From Boletus sp. NGJ (lineage: Eukaryota; Basidiomycota; Agaricomycetes; Boletales; Boletaceae), in the NCBI GenBank assembly GCA_019096195.1, contig JAGTXK010000242.1:1-64000 (forward strand): DNA of 64,000 nt, in the 5' to 3' direction. Of this stretch, positions 34,601-45,965 are shown piece after piece (positions within the stretch are counted from its first letter, which is position 1; each line of letters begins with the position of its first letter). Position numbers and translations under genes: made by a program. Below the pieces are notes generated by a model that worked only from the letters and a program-made list of their open reading frames with translations, had not been told where the DNA came from and searched no databases.

Positions 34601-34879
34601 TGAGTTGGAGGTTGCTCCACATGGTCAGAGACTCGAGGAGCTGCTTTATGGCTACGAGAAGCCTGGTGACGGCAGACTCGACTGCAGGCTGAACGCAGAG
34701 CGATAAGACGGCGTGGTCGAGGATGGGTCAAAGACAAGACTCACATTAGCTGGGCGGGTTGAGCGAGAGGAGGAGGAGGCGGAGGAGGAGTGGGTGGAGG
34801 CGACGGACTGGTTGTCGCGGCGAGACTTGTGACCATCATAGGGCGGTGGCTGCTGCGAGACGGAGGAGGAGGAGGACAT
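31658..34879 (-). CDS. BUD6: Bud6/Aip3 actin-interacting polarity protein
   Basis: Bud6 sits at growth tips with the polarisome, binds monomeric actin and helps formins start actin cables. Four minus-strand exons: 34745-34879, 34510-34688, 32953-34436 and one from 32899 downward. The N-terminal conserved block (SAVTRLLVAIKQLLESLTMW, SDVYVRLGNDFNAAVAAF, DLMSIPEDLRDVLETCL) spans introns at 34689-34744 and 34437-34509. A long Ser/Pro/Arg-rich linker follows. The C-terminal AIP3 core has VFLQVGREVKKVTLEPG, NFPAIYIRDPSSGVQYELED and long coiled-coil helices. As written, the frame ends at 31734 with a Gly-rich tail. The neighbouring frame after the seven-C run at 31773-31779 continues with RQKRNELALKAMFNASTG to a stop at 31658. 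That is far more natural, so I place the gene end there and suspect a one-base homopolymer error. Confidence 0.9.
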
Positions 34880-34985
34880 GAAGAAGGGCAGTGGCTCATA
34901 TGCACCGTTCAAGGCGAACAACACCCGTGGGAATTTCCACTCTAAAGCAGTGCTATCTCCGAAAAAACATATCGTACAATTCCTA

Positions 34986-37500
34986 CTACGCCTGTCCGTT
35001 GTACGGCGCAGCATCCCTTCCTGCAAGAATAAACTCATCCAAAACCTCATCGTGCTCGCTACGCTTGTACGTCTTGATTGTCTCACCATAGTCCGAGATA
35101 TCATACACTCGGAATCGTCGGTCAAAGCTACGGTGCACACACACGGTGAGAAGACGCTGTCGACAACGACACGGCAGACTTACCCAACTTTCCCGTACCC
35201 AGAATAGGAACTGCAAACAATCTCCGTCATACGACCAATGCGCAGCCGAAAGTGGACTCACCCGCCACCTCCAAAGCACAACCACACGTCCTGCACACGC
35301 TTACAGTCTTCTGTAACTGTCACGCAAGTCAGCAGACGCAACCCCGGTGCCACGACGCCACTCACTGTGACAATGGCCGTTCGCGACGACCTTGACTTCG
35401 GGAATGACACCTGCAGCGAGATTCTGGCTCTCCAAAGCCTTGGTCAATCCATTGTCAAACATCCCATCACTGTTTTTCGCGGATCCTGGACCCTCGAGTT
35501 CGTGCAACCCAATGTCGAGTGGTTGCCCCGTACGACTGTCCGTGTCGGGCGTGCCATATGATTCTTGTCTAGAAAAAGTAGATCAAGTCTGGTCACTCGT
35601 TCGAGAGGGGCTCCAGGAACATACAATGGAATGTGGAAAAACATCAGTGCGTTTGGCTTGGCAAGCTTGCGCATCGTGGGTGTGATCTGGTCGGATTGTC
35701 GATCCCACAAGTCTCCAAGGTCGGCCGACGTGTCTGGCTGGAACGGGCGTTCAATGGGATCAATTGAGCCAGATTGTTGGAGGAACCAATCAATTTGGTC
35801 CTAACAATGACTCGTTAGCTTCCAACGGCTGTCGCTGAGTGCATGCGCTCACTGTGTGGATCCAGTCGTATTCGGTAGGGTAAAAGTATTGAAGCCAATC
35901 CACATACCCCTTCGAGTACGCTCCAGAATCCAAAAAGTACAGCGTCAGTAAATGCGTCATCGAACTACGGGCCAGTGTGAGCGCATATATCCACACCCCA
36001 TCAAGGGCATTTGACACACCGATCTGCACTCCTAACCTTGAGAACATAATTGCCTACGCCATGGATGTCCTTGGGACCTCGCTCGACAAGCGAGTATGGG
36101 AGTGCTTGCATCATCTTCAGTTGTTCCGCCTTGACATCCCCGTTCTCTTCGTCGTGGTTCCCAAACACAGCCGCCCACGGGATCTTCCTGTCGGTCACCT
36201 CCGCTGCAAACTTTGCGAGCACTGATTTGGGGTCCCAAGACGTTCCTTGCCCATTGAGCTGATCGCCGGTGAAGACGACCAGATCAGGTGTCTCCAAGTC
36301 GAGGACATGTCCCAACAACGAATTTGTGAGATTATCTGAAGCGACACACGGGTCAAGCACCGTATCGCGGCAAACGCCGCGGGACACCGAGTAGTGTAGA
36401 TCAGCAACTTGAAGAATCCTGAACCGACCGTCGTTTGAAAAATGAAGCGGAGGTGCCCGCGGAACGGCTGATGAGGCAAACAGTGTGCTTTAACGACCAT
36501 CCGAGCGTCTGGTCTATTTCCACTTACGTTTGACGCCTTTTCGGTATGTCACGTAGACGCTGGACATGCGGCCTTCTTGTTCTGGGGTGACTGGTGGCTC
36601 CAACTTTTCAAACCCATACCACGTGCGGTCTTCACCGAAGAGGACGTCAATCTCGGTGATGATGTTGTCTTTATCCTCTACACTCATCTCCTGCATTGTC
36701 TTACCCGTCTTGTACCATAAATAAAGTGGTTCTGCACGCATGACACCGTCGCGAATCGAATGCTCGACTTTGACCCATAGGTCTGTGGGGGGCGTAGGCA
36801 ACTCCCCTGTGGGGAGGAGCTGCATGTCGGTGATCAGTGGGATATCGAGCCGTCTCGTTCGTCTGTAGTATATGTTCTAGAACGCACGTAAGCGCGACTC
36901 GGAGTCACATCCCGGATCTCCCTAGATGGGGGCCTACCAAAGTCCACACCCCAGACTCCTTGTTCAAGTCCCGATCGACACGCACCCAATTCCCCTTGAT
37001 AGCGTCCTGTTCGATGGTCGTCTCGGGCTCACACATCCTCCCGACGAGCTCAGGTGGAACAAAGCATCTTGTGATCGCTATCTCGGATACTGGGAAAGAA
37101 GTCCAAGTTAGGGTTGGGGTATGGGGATAACTGTTGATGACGGAAACGTACGCCCAGTGTCATGCGGCCAAAGCGGCATCCATGTGTCCGTCGGATAATT
37201 CTGAGAGTCGTCCTCCGGCATAGTCACGTTCCACCAGTCTGTGCTCGACGACGGCAGGCCACTCGACTGGTCCTGTGGTGTGCCCCCAGGATCTGTGACT
37301 TGTCCTCCATTCTGGAAATAGTCCGCGGTGGTGACTGCATCCCAGGATTGCCATCCGAGTTGTTGTGCGACGCCAGGACCGGGCGTAGGTTGGTAGAGGA
37401 TGAAGACAAAGGTGAGGAGGCAGGCAAACCCGACGATGGCTGCTGCGGGCGCGAACAGCGCATTCAAAAGGCGGAAAAGGTGACCGCAGGAAAAGGCCAT
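34986..37500 (-). CDS. DCR2: Dcr2-like membrane-anchored metallophosphatase
   Basis: Calcineurin-like phosphoesterase; yeast Dcr2 promotes cell-cycle entry and dephosphorylates Ire1. The N-terminus carries a membrane helix (IVGFACLLTFVFIL), so the enzyme probably faces a lumen or the outside. A Dcr2/Sia1-specific N-domain (ITRCFVPPELVGRMCEPE, NWVRVDRDLNKESGVWTLYI) precedes the catalytic blocks: FRILQVADLHYS, DLVVFTGDQLNG, VFGNHDEENGD, ALMFFHIPL and VVANGHCHS. These are the five metal-ligand motifs of the fold. The end reads VYDISDYGETIKTYKRSEHD. Many short introns, not all placed exactly. Its stop lies 106 bases from the Bud6 start on the same strand, so the Dcr2 3' end overlaps the Bud6 promoter. 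Its start faces uL23m across 143 bases. Confidence 0.9.
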
Positions 37501-37643
37501 GTCTGTCGCGGTCGATACACAATACGGTCAATACAAAGAGGTCAACGTACTACTTGCTGGCAGAGGCAGTACAAACGTGGCAAGCGAGGAGGCAAGTCTC
37601 ACGTGACATATGTGATATACCCACGTGACACCACTGAAAATGT
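37501..37643. promoter_or_regulatory. Shared divergent promoter with two CACGTGAC boxes
   Basis: The only DNA between the starts of the Dcr2-like gene (-) and uL23m (+). Two direct copies of CACGTGAC begin at about 37600 and 37622, 22 bases (two helix turns) apart, with CATATG between them. CACGTG is the site of bHLH factors such as Cbf1. The second copy lies 17 bases before the uL23m start codon, so it may be inside that leader. Confidence 0.55.
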
Positions 37644-38624
37644 TTGTCCATTACCACCATGCAGTCCGTCCTACGGCGGCTCTACACCACCAAACCGTTC
37701 GCAGAGACTGCCCTCCCTCACCATGCAGCCCTCGCGCGCGAAGCCTCCACCCCCCTCGCCGTGCGCGAACGCCGCCTCAAGAAGTCCCCCGAGTTCCTCC
37801 CTCCGCCCGGCAGCCCCCTCACACCCACCGAACACGCCACCTACATGCGCCAGCTCGCCAAAGGCCAACTCAGACAAAAAGACGGTCACATCCCCACGCC
37901 CGCCGAATGGCTCGACGCCCTCAATGCCCGTCGTTCCCGCCTCCGCGGCATCACCTCCGTCCCCTCTAAACGCACCAACGCCTTGGAGACGCGCGTCGTC
38001 GGCCAAAAGATCTACCTCCCCAACATCATCTTCAAGATGGTCCGGAATCACGCGCCCATGGGAAAGCCGTACAATCCGTACGAGGCGACGTTTAGGATTC
38101 CACCGTCGGTCACCAAGACGGACGTGCGGTCGTATCTGTGGACCGTCTACGGCGTGAAGACGACGTATATTCGTACCGCCAACTACATCTCTCCCTTGAG
38201 GCGCACGCAGTTGGGTCTTCGACCTGTGGGCTCGCACCGGACGTACAAGCGCGCCGTCGTCGGTCTCGTCGACCCTTTTTATTATCCCCAGGATATGGAG
38301 GATATGGACAAGTTGGAGCGGAAGAAGCGAGAGAAGTGGTTGGAGGAGCGGTTTGCGCTCAAGTTGGTCACCCGCATGAGGCGACACGAGTTGATTCGCA
38401 TGTCCCAAGCTGGGAGCAAGACGTGGCGCTTGACGGGTCATGTGCGGAGAGACAAGATTTTGCAGTCGATCGCAAGGAGGAGGGCACTCGATGCTCGGGA
38501 TTTGAAACAGGTGGAGACCGAGCTGGCGGAACGGAGGGCAACTGGACATCCCGTCTTGCGCGACAAGGGCGGTCGGACTAAACCTGCCAAGGGACAGTCG
38601 TCGAAGAAAGTGTTGACCGTTTGA
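37644..38624 (+). CDS. Mitochondrial large-subunit ribosomal protein uL23m
   Basis: Component of the mitochondrial ribosome near the peptide exit tunnel (Mrp20 in yeast). One exon, 326 aa. The N-terminus is basic and Ser/Thr-rich with little acid (QSVLRRLYTTKPFAET), a mitochondrial targeting signal; translation may start at the sixth codon (MQSV). The uL23 core is at residues 120-185: VGQKIYLPNIIFKMVRN, YEATFRIPPSVTKTDVRSYL and WTVYGVKTTYIRTANY. A basic, helical C-terminal extension (KLERKKREKWLEERFALKL onward) is typical of the mitochondrial form. No intron, unlike most genes here. Confidence 0.92.
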   Translation: MSITTMQSVLRRLYTTKPFAETALPHHAALAREASTPLAVRERRLKKSPEFLPPPGSPLTPTEHATYMRQLAKGQLRQKDGHIPTPAEWLDALNARRSRLRGITSVPSKRTNALETRVVGQKIYLPNIIFKMVRNHAPMGKPYNPYEATFRIPPSVTKTDVRSYLWTVYGVKTTYIRTANYISPLRRTQLGLRPVGSHRTYKRAVVGLVDPFYYPQDMEDMDKLERKKREKWLEERFALKLVTRMRRHELIRMSQAGSKTWRLTGHVRRDKILQSIARRRALDARDLKQVETELAERRATGHPVLRDKGGRTKPAKGQSSKKVLTV

Positions 38625-38801
38625 TGGCTGCATGTCCACGTTGAACTGCCTAGTTATGTTGACAATCTGGTTGCTAAAGCTACACTTGATTCTTACTGTC
38701 TACAATTCTGATTCATTGATCCCGCGACTTCCAATCCGATATCCAATCCTTGTTCTTCTTCCTTTCCTTCCCCCGCGATGATGATGATGATGTGTTGATG
38801 A

Positions 38802-39170
38802 TCAGGCGCGTTGGCCGACTCGCTCGTGCGTTTCGAGCGACTTTCGAATGTCTGACAAGTTCATTTGCCAGGGTGACGGTATGTCGCCCGCACTAGAGTC
38901 ATCAAGTCAGATCGGATCAGAAATCTCCGAGGACGCGGATGCATGAACCCCCCCTCGTCCATCCATCCAGCCAACGAACAGTGTGAAAACTTACAACTCT
39001 TGCGATCGTTGGCGCATGGATGCGCGTCTCGACTCGCCAGGCATCTTGATATGCCTCGGCGTCCAAAAGATGTAGGATAGTTTGAGCATGGTAGGCCAGA
39101 CCAGATTGGACAATGTGGCAATTCGGTGGGCGGTTCTAATGGAGGGAGAAAACGTCCGTCTTGGGCTTGT
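38802..39170 (-). CDS. Small unknown gene, 3' part visible
   Basis: Two minus-strand pieces look like real exons. One reads HIVQSGLAYHAQTILHLLD then AEAYQDAWRVETRIHAPTIA (about 39120-39005). The other, after an intron of roughly 100 nt starting GTAAGT, reads SPWQMNLSDIRKSLETHERV and ends with a stop at 38802-38804. Both are helical and free of stops. The 5' exons are not identified; a frame with AGRDLNDKPKTD just upstream (about 39175) may belong to it. I do not recognise the family. The gene converges on uL23m. Confidence 0.4.
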
Positions 39171-39299
39171 CGTTCAAATCACGACCAGCCAGTGGTATGA
39201 GAGAGAGAAAACGCGAATGCGAAGGCCAGGAAGTGTGGGCGCAAGTTTGAAACTGGTTGTCACGAAACGAACCCGGGTCGCCACCGTCATATATGTACC

Positions 39300-40817
39300 C
39301 TCTACGTACACGTCTGTCCACCGGCAAGCAGAGAACCCGAAACGAGAGAGCGAGCGAGCGGCGCCGTGCTGAAAACGTTCACAGCCTCTACCCGGGAAGC
39401 TGTTGTACAGCACAATATCAGAAACGGACGAAAGGAGACAGCGAAGCGAACGATGACTAAGCATCGTGCAATTATGGTAGGTGTCGTTGTTCGACTGAGA
39501 GGGGGGAAACGAACCGAACCGAGTTCCCTTCTCCCGCTGATGGGCCGGTGCTTCCCTTGCAAAGCAGGCGAAGAAATGGATGATTCATATAGATAGGGGT
39601 TCGGTCACTGTGAAGCATTTACGTTTCCCTCCCTCCAGATAGTCAAGTCTTTGTACTCGCCTTGCTTTGGGTTACCGTCTGTGGTGTGCTCCTGTACGTA
39701 GAAGCAGAGATGACCACCTGGGTGCAGCTGGACCGTCCGGGGTTGCTGTACCTTTCTCACGGAATATATTTCTACCAAGGTAGAACGCCGTGCTGCGCCA
39801 CAAGTCCTCGGAGAGGCCCCGTAGCCGTTGCACCAGGTCCCATGGAATCGGGAAGGACGATGAGGCGAGGTAACCTCGCAACCAAATCCGCAGCACTGTT
39901 GTTCTTCAACCAATCTAGCGGCACCATTCAGCGTTTATTTTCCAGCACAGCGATCGGACCTATTCCGATAGCATTCGTCAACCGTCTCAGACCATGCTTG
40001 ACGTGTACTCACCCTCGCATCGTGATCCGATCGGTTTGACATATGACATTCGAACTTTCATTCCATAACACGTGCGGAGATACCAAGTCGAGGGTACAAC
40101 GGCCAGAGAACGTTTTTTCGAAGCAAGTCCAAAATCCCGCGATTGCCTTAAGCCCGAGAATAAGGTGACGACCGTGAGCTCCGAGATGGCTGAACGCCAC
40201 GTGAGGGCTTCTCGGACTGAGCTTAGGGATGGTCATGGACAAGTGACGTTAGGAGTAGCTAGATCGAGGCGGCGCCGCGGACGAGGAGGGCATGGTCGGG
40301 GTCACACGATACCCCGCTCTAAAATGAAGGGAAATCGATGAGGCGTGTGGTTTCATCTTCAAAGACTTGATTTTTGCACTCTTGATCGCGGAAGCGTAAC
40401 GATGCATGCGCCAGAACCTCATGAGGCGGGCGGTCAAGCCAAATGATAGCGGTCGACGCTTGAAATTTTCTACTCGGTTGATTAGTCTCGACTCAGGAAA
40501 GCGTTGGAAACACTTGACATCGCCCCGAGTAGCAAAATCCCGTGACTCTCATGATCACTCCATTGTCTGTTACATCTCTCAGGTCTCATGGTGCAGGTGG
40601 TTCTTTTCCGACCAATCGCACGCGAGTGTTTTGGAACACAAAGTCAGGTTTCATTTACAGTAACAGCGATGTCATATTGTTAACAAGGCCTACTTAAAAG
40701 GTTAAAATTCCCATACAAAATGGTACATCTCATTGTTCCGAATCCCTGGCTTGTACACGTATCCAATGATTCATCCCCCACCAGGCTGAGAGATATCAAG
40801 GCTCATGCACATGGGGG
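39300..40817. other. 1.5 kb without a supported gene
   Basis: Open frames on both strands, none convincing. A minus stretch near 39890-39760 (RLRGLSEDLWRSTAFYLG) is protein-like, and another frame of the same DNA has the tetraspanin-like word EEQQCCGFG. Neither extends far enough to support a call. Confidence 0.35.
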
Positions 40818-42507
40818 TCAGAATACAATCGTTTCCTCAGGAAACACCAATCCCTCTCTCGTCTCCCAATCTTTCTGCCACTCATCCAACCTCTTCATCA
40901 TATCTGCCCACTCTGCCTCCGTCTCCACCCCGCTCAACCACTGCTTTTGCCACCCCAGGTCCTCCACTCTCTTCCACCCCCTCTTTAGACGCTGGAAGCC
41001 TGGCACTTCCCGTCGCCATGCCTCAACAAATTTCATGCCATCGTTGGGTATCGCACCTTGGTCCTTGAGACTATCAATAAGATGGTCTTGATAGTCGAAA
41101 GTGGACCCTTCGACCATACGGTGACCGACGTAGTATGGGTCGTATCCCCGTGACCGCAAGTCATCCTCGCTGGCGTCAACTTCCTCCAACAGCTCCTCGC
41201 GCGAACCGAGTAGACTTCCGTTGGCAATGATCTGTGCCACATATATGCTCTGTGCGAAATCCGCGGGACAGTTCGCGACGAGGATGGGGAGCCCGATGAA
41301 CGCGAGTGCGTTAGTTGGGTAGGATGCGGATAGGGAGAAGATGTGTTGGTGGAGCGGGAAGAGGTACCGGAGGTTCGTGGTCAGTCCGCGATCGCGTTCG
41401 GTCGACTTTGGTTTCACGGCAATCTCCCCGCTTGCTTCGAGGAATGGAATGCGCAAGTCATATCCCGTCCCCAGTATCACACAGTCGACGTCGTATGCTT
41501 GCGAGCCGTCGACGAAGACGATGGCATCGGGTGTAAAGTACGCGATCTCCGGCTTGACTTCGACCGGACCTGACGCCGGGTCCTTCAGACTGCGAACAGA
41601 ATGATAGACCTAGGCGTTGTTTGAACAAAAAAAAAAAAAAAGGTCACATTTAGTCGATAATCTGACACGATGGCTACCTTACGAGCATACAGCACCACCT
41701 GCGAGGCAGTGTCCCGCCCACTCGCTCCGGAACCTACCACGACCACGGTCCGATCCTTATGCCGTTGCGGCTCGCGATAGAATATCGAATGTAGGATCTC
41801 GCGTCGTCTACCGGCCGCGCCGCTACCGTGACGCAGCCACTCGTCCTGACCGGGAAATATGGGGGTATGTGGATAATGATTGTGTCCGTTGGCGACGACC
41901 AAGTGATCGAACGACCGCTGCGTCTCGTGGCCGTCCTGATCCGCGACGAGGACGTCCCAGCGTCCCTCCTCTGGCGTCCCGACCCACGATGCGGACAAAA
42001 CGGTGTGGTTGAGCACAATGTAAGGCAGAAGATTATAACGCAACGCGTAATCTTGATGGTACTTCTCGACGTATTCGTGACTGGGAAACAGAGGGGTTCC
42101 AGGCGGAAAGGGAAAGCTGGGATACGTCATCGTGGGCACGGGCGTGTTGGTATGGAGGAGAGGGTACAACGGCGTCTCGGGCAGGATGGGCGGGTGGACG
42201 GGTTGTGCGTCTGGGAGCCTGTGTGGTCGATGTTGAGAGGTAGACGGTACCTGATGAGAAGGAAAGGATCACACCATATCCCACCCACGTCTCGGCGTTG
42301 CTCGTACAACACGATATCGAGGTTAGTGTCCGGCTCGTCCTGGAGGTCGACGAGGGCACGCAGCATCGCAAGGCCGGCGCTACCAGCCCCTACGACAACC
42401 ACGGACTTGTTTACATGTGCCAATTGTTGGGGGGGAGCGATGAAGTCTCCATGCTGGAGCAGGACAAAACTTACCAGCGACAGAAAGAACTGGCGAACGT
42501 CGAACAT
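40818..42507 (-). CDS. Flavin-containing monooxygenase (FMO), copy 2
   Basis: Same enzyme class as the gene at 26983 but a distant relative. FAD motif VVVVGAGSAGLAM, then YEQRRDVGGIW (formed across an intron at about 42219-42274), second dinucleotide motif VVVVGSGASGRDTASQ, and LGTGYDLRIPF near the C-terminal part. Another intron (about 41610-41677) contains a poly(T) run as read on the minus strand. The N-terminus (FFLSLVSFVLL) is hydrophobic, but part of it may be an intron, since a GTAAGT donor starts there. The protein ends VFPEETIVF. No frame problem seen. The substrate is unknown; the different N- and C-termini argue against a recent duplication of copy 1. Confidence 0.85.
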
Positions 42508-42677
42508 GGCCGAACGATAGCGTGCACACGGACACCGCGGATTTGCCCAAGTGACGTGCGTGTGGGATCTTGTGAACTCATTCTTGATGTTGATTGCGTG
42601 TCCAGCTAACGGGTATAATCCTGTCCATAGACACATTTATACCAAACCGGTCCGGTGAATCCTATGGCGGTGCATCC

Positions 42678-44426
42678 CTAATCCGTCCTCTCCACCAATC
42701 GGTCCACCAGCACCTTCAGCTCTTCCGCCTCTTCTATTAATCTTCCTACCGTGACCTCCCCTACCTCTGATGGGTTCAGTGGCTGTGGCTCTGGTTCCTT
42801 CCAGCTCAGTGTTTGTACCGCCTCATCGACCACCCCGCTCCAAGTCTTGCCTTCCGCTTTCAGTAGCGAAATTAGCTCGTCTTTGATACGTCGGCATGTG
42901 CCCACGCCATCATACCCAAAGCCAGTGTACACCTGCACCAAAGATGCCCCCGCACGTGCATACTCGAGTGCATCCGCACCGGAGGAGATGCCACCACACC
43001 CGATGAGCGGAATAGCTGAAGGCAAGTGTACACGGAGCGTTTTCAGTGCCTGGAGCGAATATGGCATCAAGGGTTTCCCAGAGAGGCCACCCGTCTCCAA
43101 CTTGTTGGCTGCAGGTTGACAAATGCAATCAACAACAGTGCGAATGACAAATGAGTTTTGCTCACGGTCATTCAATGATGATGGCCTGGTGATGGTGGTA
43201 TTGCTGACAATGACACCGTCGATCGCGCTATTCCTGATGACTTCGGCCATTTCAATTATCTGACTTTCTTGAAGGTCTGGCGCGATTTTTAGTACTAAAC
43301 GTGGCCGGCGGGATGTTACTGGAGAGGGCTCGAGTTCATCACGAGCTTTTGCTACATCCACCAGCAAACCCTCTAACAGTTCCCTATTTTGAAGTCCCCT
43401 GTCATTTTTTTTTTCGACATGAGTGATCAACGCATGAATACGAGCTTTGATGCACACACCGAAGTCCTGGTGTGTTAGGACTCGACACATTCACAACCAA
43501 TACATCAGCGTAAGGGCCGAATGTCTTCACGCCTGTGACAAAGTCTTCCGAAGACTCTACAGCTGACGTCTTATTTTTCCCGAGGTTGATAGCCAGAACC
43601 AATCCGGGACGTAAAGCAGCAGTCGTATCTGCATCGGCATCGTGGAATGCGGGTATCCGGGCTCGTAGATGTGGTATTACTGCTGTAGCTCCTTGTGAAG
43701 GGAATCCGTAGCGATTTATGAGAGCAGAATCTGCAACCAAATGGAAGACACGTGGTTTAGGATTGCCTGCCTGCCAGCGGCACGTTTAGTCGTTGCAGGG
43801 AGGGACACCGGGCATCGGCGAGTGCGGGTCCATACCTGAGGTTTTGGTGTCACACTCCCGATTTCAACCCAGCTAAAACCGAGATTAAAGAGACCTGGTC
43901 ATGGTCACGGTGGCCGTCAGTTTGACCGGAATAAGAGACAAGGTTTTACGCACCGTCTATTGCTTCCCCATCCTTGTCAAATCCAGCCGCTAGACCGACT
44001 GGATTGGTTATATCTTGGCCAAAAACCTGCCGCAATAACAAGTGAATATTCCAAGGTTCTGCGTCGTTCCGAAAGATGTTCCACCTGTGACCGTAGCGAC
44101 TCGTCGTCTTTTATGAGATCCCGAGGTGCCAAACCACTTCGCAACACTTTGACTGCCAATTTATGGCCAGTCTCGGCATCGAACGCGTACCGCAGCACGG
44201 GAGTGAACACATATCGATGTATCGCCGAGCGTGCGTCCAAATAGTACGCAGTAAACAGGCCTGCGGATAAAGCGAACAAGACCGTGTACCCGGCAGTTCG
44301 GAAGGACGTGGAGGACGAGGACGAGGAACCGAATGTCCTGCGCCGGAGTACGGGTGACTGCGGGGAAGCGACTCTATGCCTTAAAGCATGTTGGATTCCA
44401 GGACTTCTCAACGACCGTCCTGCCAT
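42678..44426 (-). CDS. Dihydroorotate dehydrogenase, class 2 (mitochondrial)
   Basis: Oxidises dihydroorotate to orotate in pyrimidine synthesis, passing electrons to ubiquinone in the inner mitochondrial membrane. The N-terminus is basic ([12 protein letters not shown]) and then has a membrane helix ([20 protein letters not shown]), both marks of the class 2 enzyme. FMN-site blocks are read across several introns: [62 protein letters not shown] (Ser as catalytic base), [30 protein letters not shown] and [20 protein letters not shown] then [11 protein letters not shown]. Every expected block is present. The start at 44426 gives the targeting peptide. One intron has a poly(A)/T run near 43407. 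Confidence 0.95.
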
Positions 44427-44492
44427 GCTCCAGGTGAACTTGCTCGTATTTATCCAAGGAAAGTGTAGCAGCACTACCGTCAAGTTCAACTT

Positions 44493-45686
44493 TTAATTGT
44501 TTGCGTTTGTTGAGTCTGGAGGGTATCGGATCAAACGAACCGAGGTCGAAACCACTCTCATCTTTGCCAAAACCTTCATGTTCGAGACACATTCCATTCC
44601 ATTCCAAAAAAAAAAAAACATCCAGCTTCCTCGCACAGTTTCCGCGGTATCTTTCGGGCTATTGGTGGGCGTACCACGCCCCGTATCCTTGCGATGCGTG
44701 CAAGATTGGAAGATATAACGTTTCGATCCGCGAAACGTTGGAGCATTCACCGCCGCCAAGCCAGCTTCATCTCCCTGAAGAGTTGCACATATTTTCCAAA
44801 TACACGCACGATATGAGCCAGGATTTACAAAGGTACCTTGATAGACATGCGGTCGAGCGATTTCGAGCCCTCTTTCCTCACCAGAGTATACGATACGCCA
44901 CTCACAATGACCTTCAGAGGTAACGCGATCAATGGTGAACCAAACGGGATATTTCTTTGGATGAACACAGCGAGCTTTGACGGCTCCGGCTTTCCAGGGA
45001 CGCACTCCCCAGACGCGCTCCTTCCCTATTCTCTTCACTCTTACTGTTGGGGTTAACTGCACCCCTCTCAATAGCACTGTCCATCAGAACTTCGAAGTTC
45101 TCCTCCACTTATCCGGATCCTCTTTCACGCAAGCCACGGGGCTTAACAACCACCGAGAGGGGATGATCCACTTGCACGAGATCTCAAGGCACTCGGATTC
45201 AGTCACTGCTTGACAATCACGTTACACGACCTTCTTTTCGCCGAAGCCTGGAATCCACCTTCGCATGACCCGACCCGATCATCACTCCCAGCAAATGCTG
45301 ATAGGGTAACGCGTACATGTATGACATGCTTCTACAGTCATCCTCATTGGAGGTAGGAGACACTCGGATAAGGGAAGCGTCGGCACGATATATCCCGGTA
45401 TGCGTAACGAATACGGATATCCTAATGTCACTCCCTTGAGGGATGTATCGTCTTTCTGCACCACTTTTAAAGAGTGGCTTTGGAGTATAGGCTCTCGACT
45501 GCGAGACGGCTCGCCGTCGACGTTTGGGACGACAGAACCGGTGACCGCGACGACTTTCTCTACTTCGCGACCGTGTTTGTCGCTGCAGGGCCAAGTAACG
45601 TCAAGATAAACTTGTGGCGCGAAAAATGAATACGTCTTTGGTCTACTCAGAGGGCCACCAGCCCATCCAAGTGTTTTATGAACCAT
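44493..45686 (-). CDS. Unknown protein, possibly arrestin-like; exons unresolved
   Basis: The first exon region (45686 to about 45285) encodes VHKTLGWAGGPLSRPKTYSF, VVAVTGSVVPNVDGEPSRSR, LQSHSLKVVQKDDTSLKG and YPYSLRIPGYIVPTLPLSE. The last piece, with a Tyr/Pro-rich turn before PTLPLSE, resembles the N-terminal half of fungal arrestin-like proteins, but this is a weak call. A second coding-like block at about 45050-44820 has VRVKRIGKERVWGVRPWKAG, YPVWFTIDRVTSEGHCEWRI and YSGEERGLEIARPHVYQ, again beta-rich. Intron limits between them are not clear, and the 3' end near 44493 is a guess. It ends only 66 bases from the DHODH start on the same strand and is divergent from the F-box gene. Confidence 0.5.
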
Positions 45687-45965
45687 GCTCCAAGGCTACA
45701 TACAGATCTGCAGTCCGAGTTCTTCGTGTTTGACATGATACCCAGCGGTTAGGGGGAACGAAGCGTGTTGGAAGATCTTATACCTGCGATTTGAGATTGG
45801 CAGCAACATGGTAGTAGACGATTTAATCCAGTAAAGTTGAGACCCTGTGAGGATTTGGCAAAGGGTCACGCCGGTGTACGACAAATCCAAGGTCGACCAG
45901 TACACATGATGCATGATTCGATGAACTCACACTACGATGTAGAACACTCATTGACGAGCTACAAG

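Noticed and set aside
37162-38157. 331-codon plus frame across the divergent promoter
   Set aside because: It overlaps the Dcr2-like first exon in antisense and uL23m in another frame; its composition is Pro/Arg/Ser-rich like a shadow frame.
37671-38639. 322-codon minus frame
   Set aside because: Antisense shadow of uL23m, whose plus frame has the conserved uL23 core.
39740-39940. Tetraspanin-like CCG word on the minus strand
   Set aside because: Only one short motif; no four membrane helices around it, and another frame of the same DNA looks equally protein-like.
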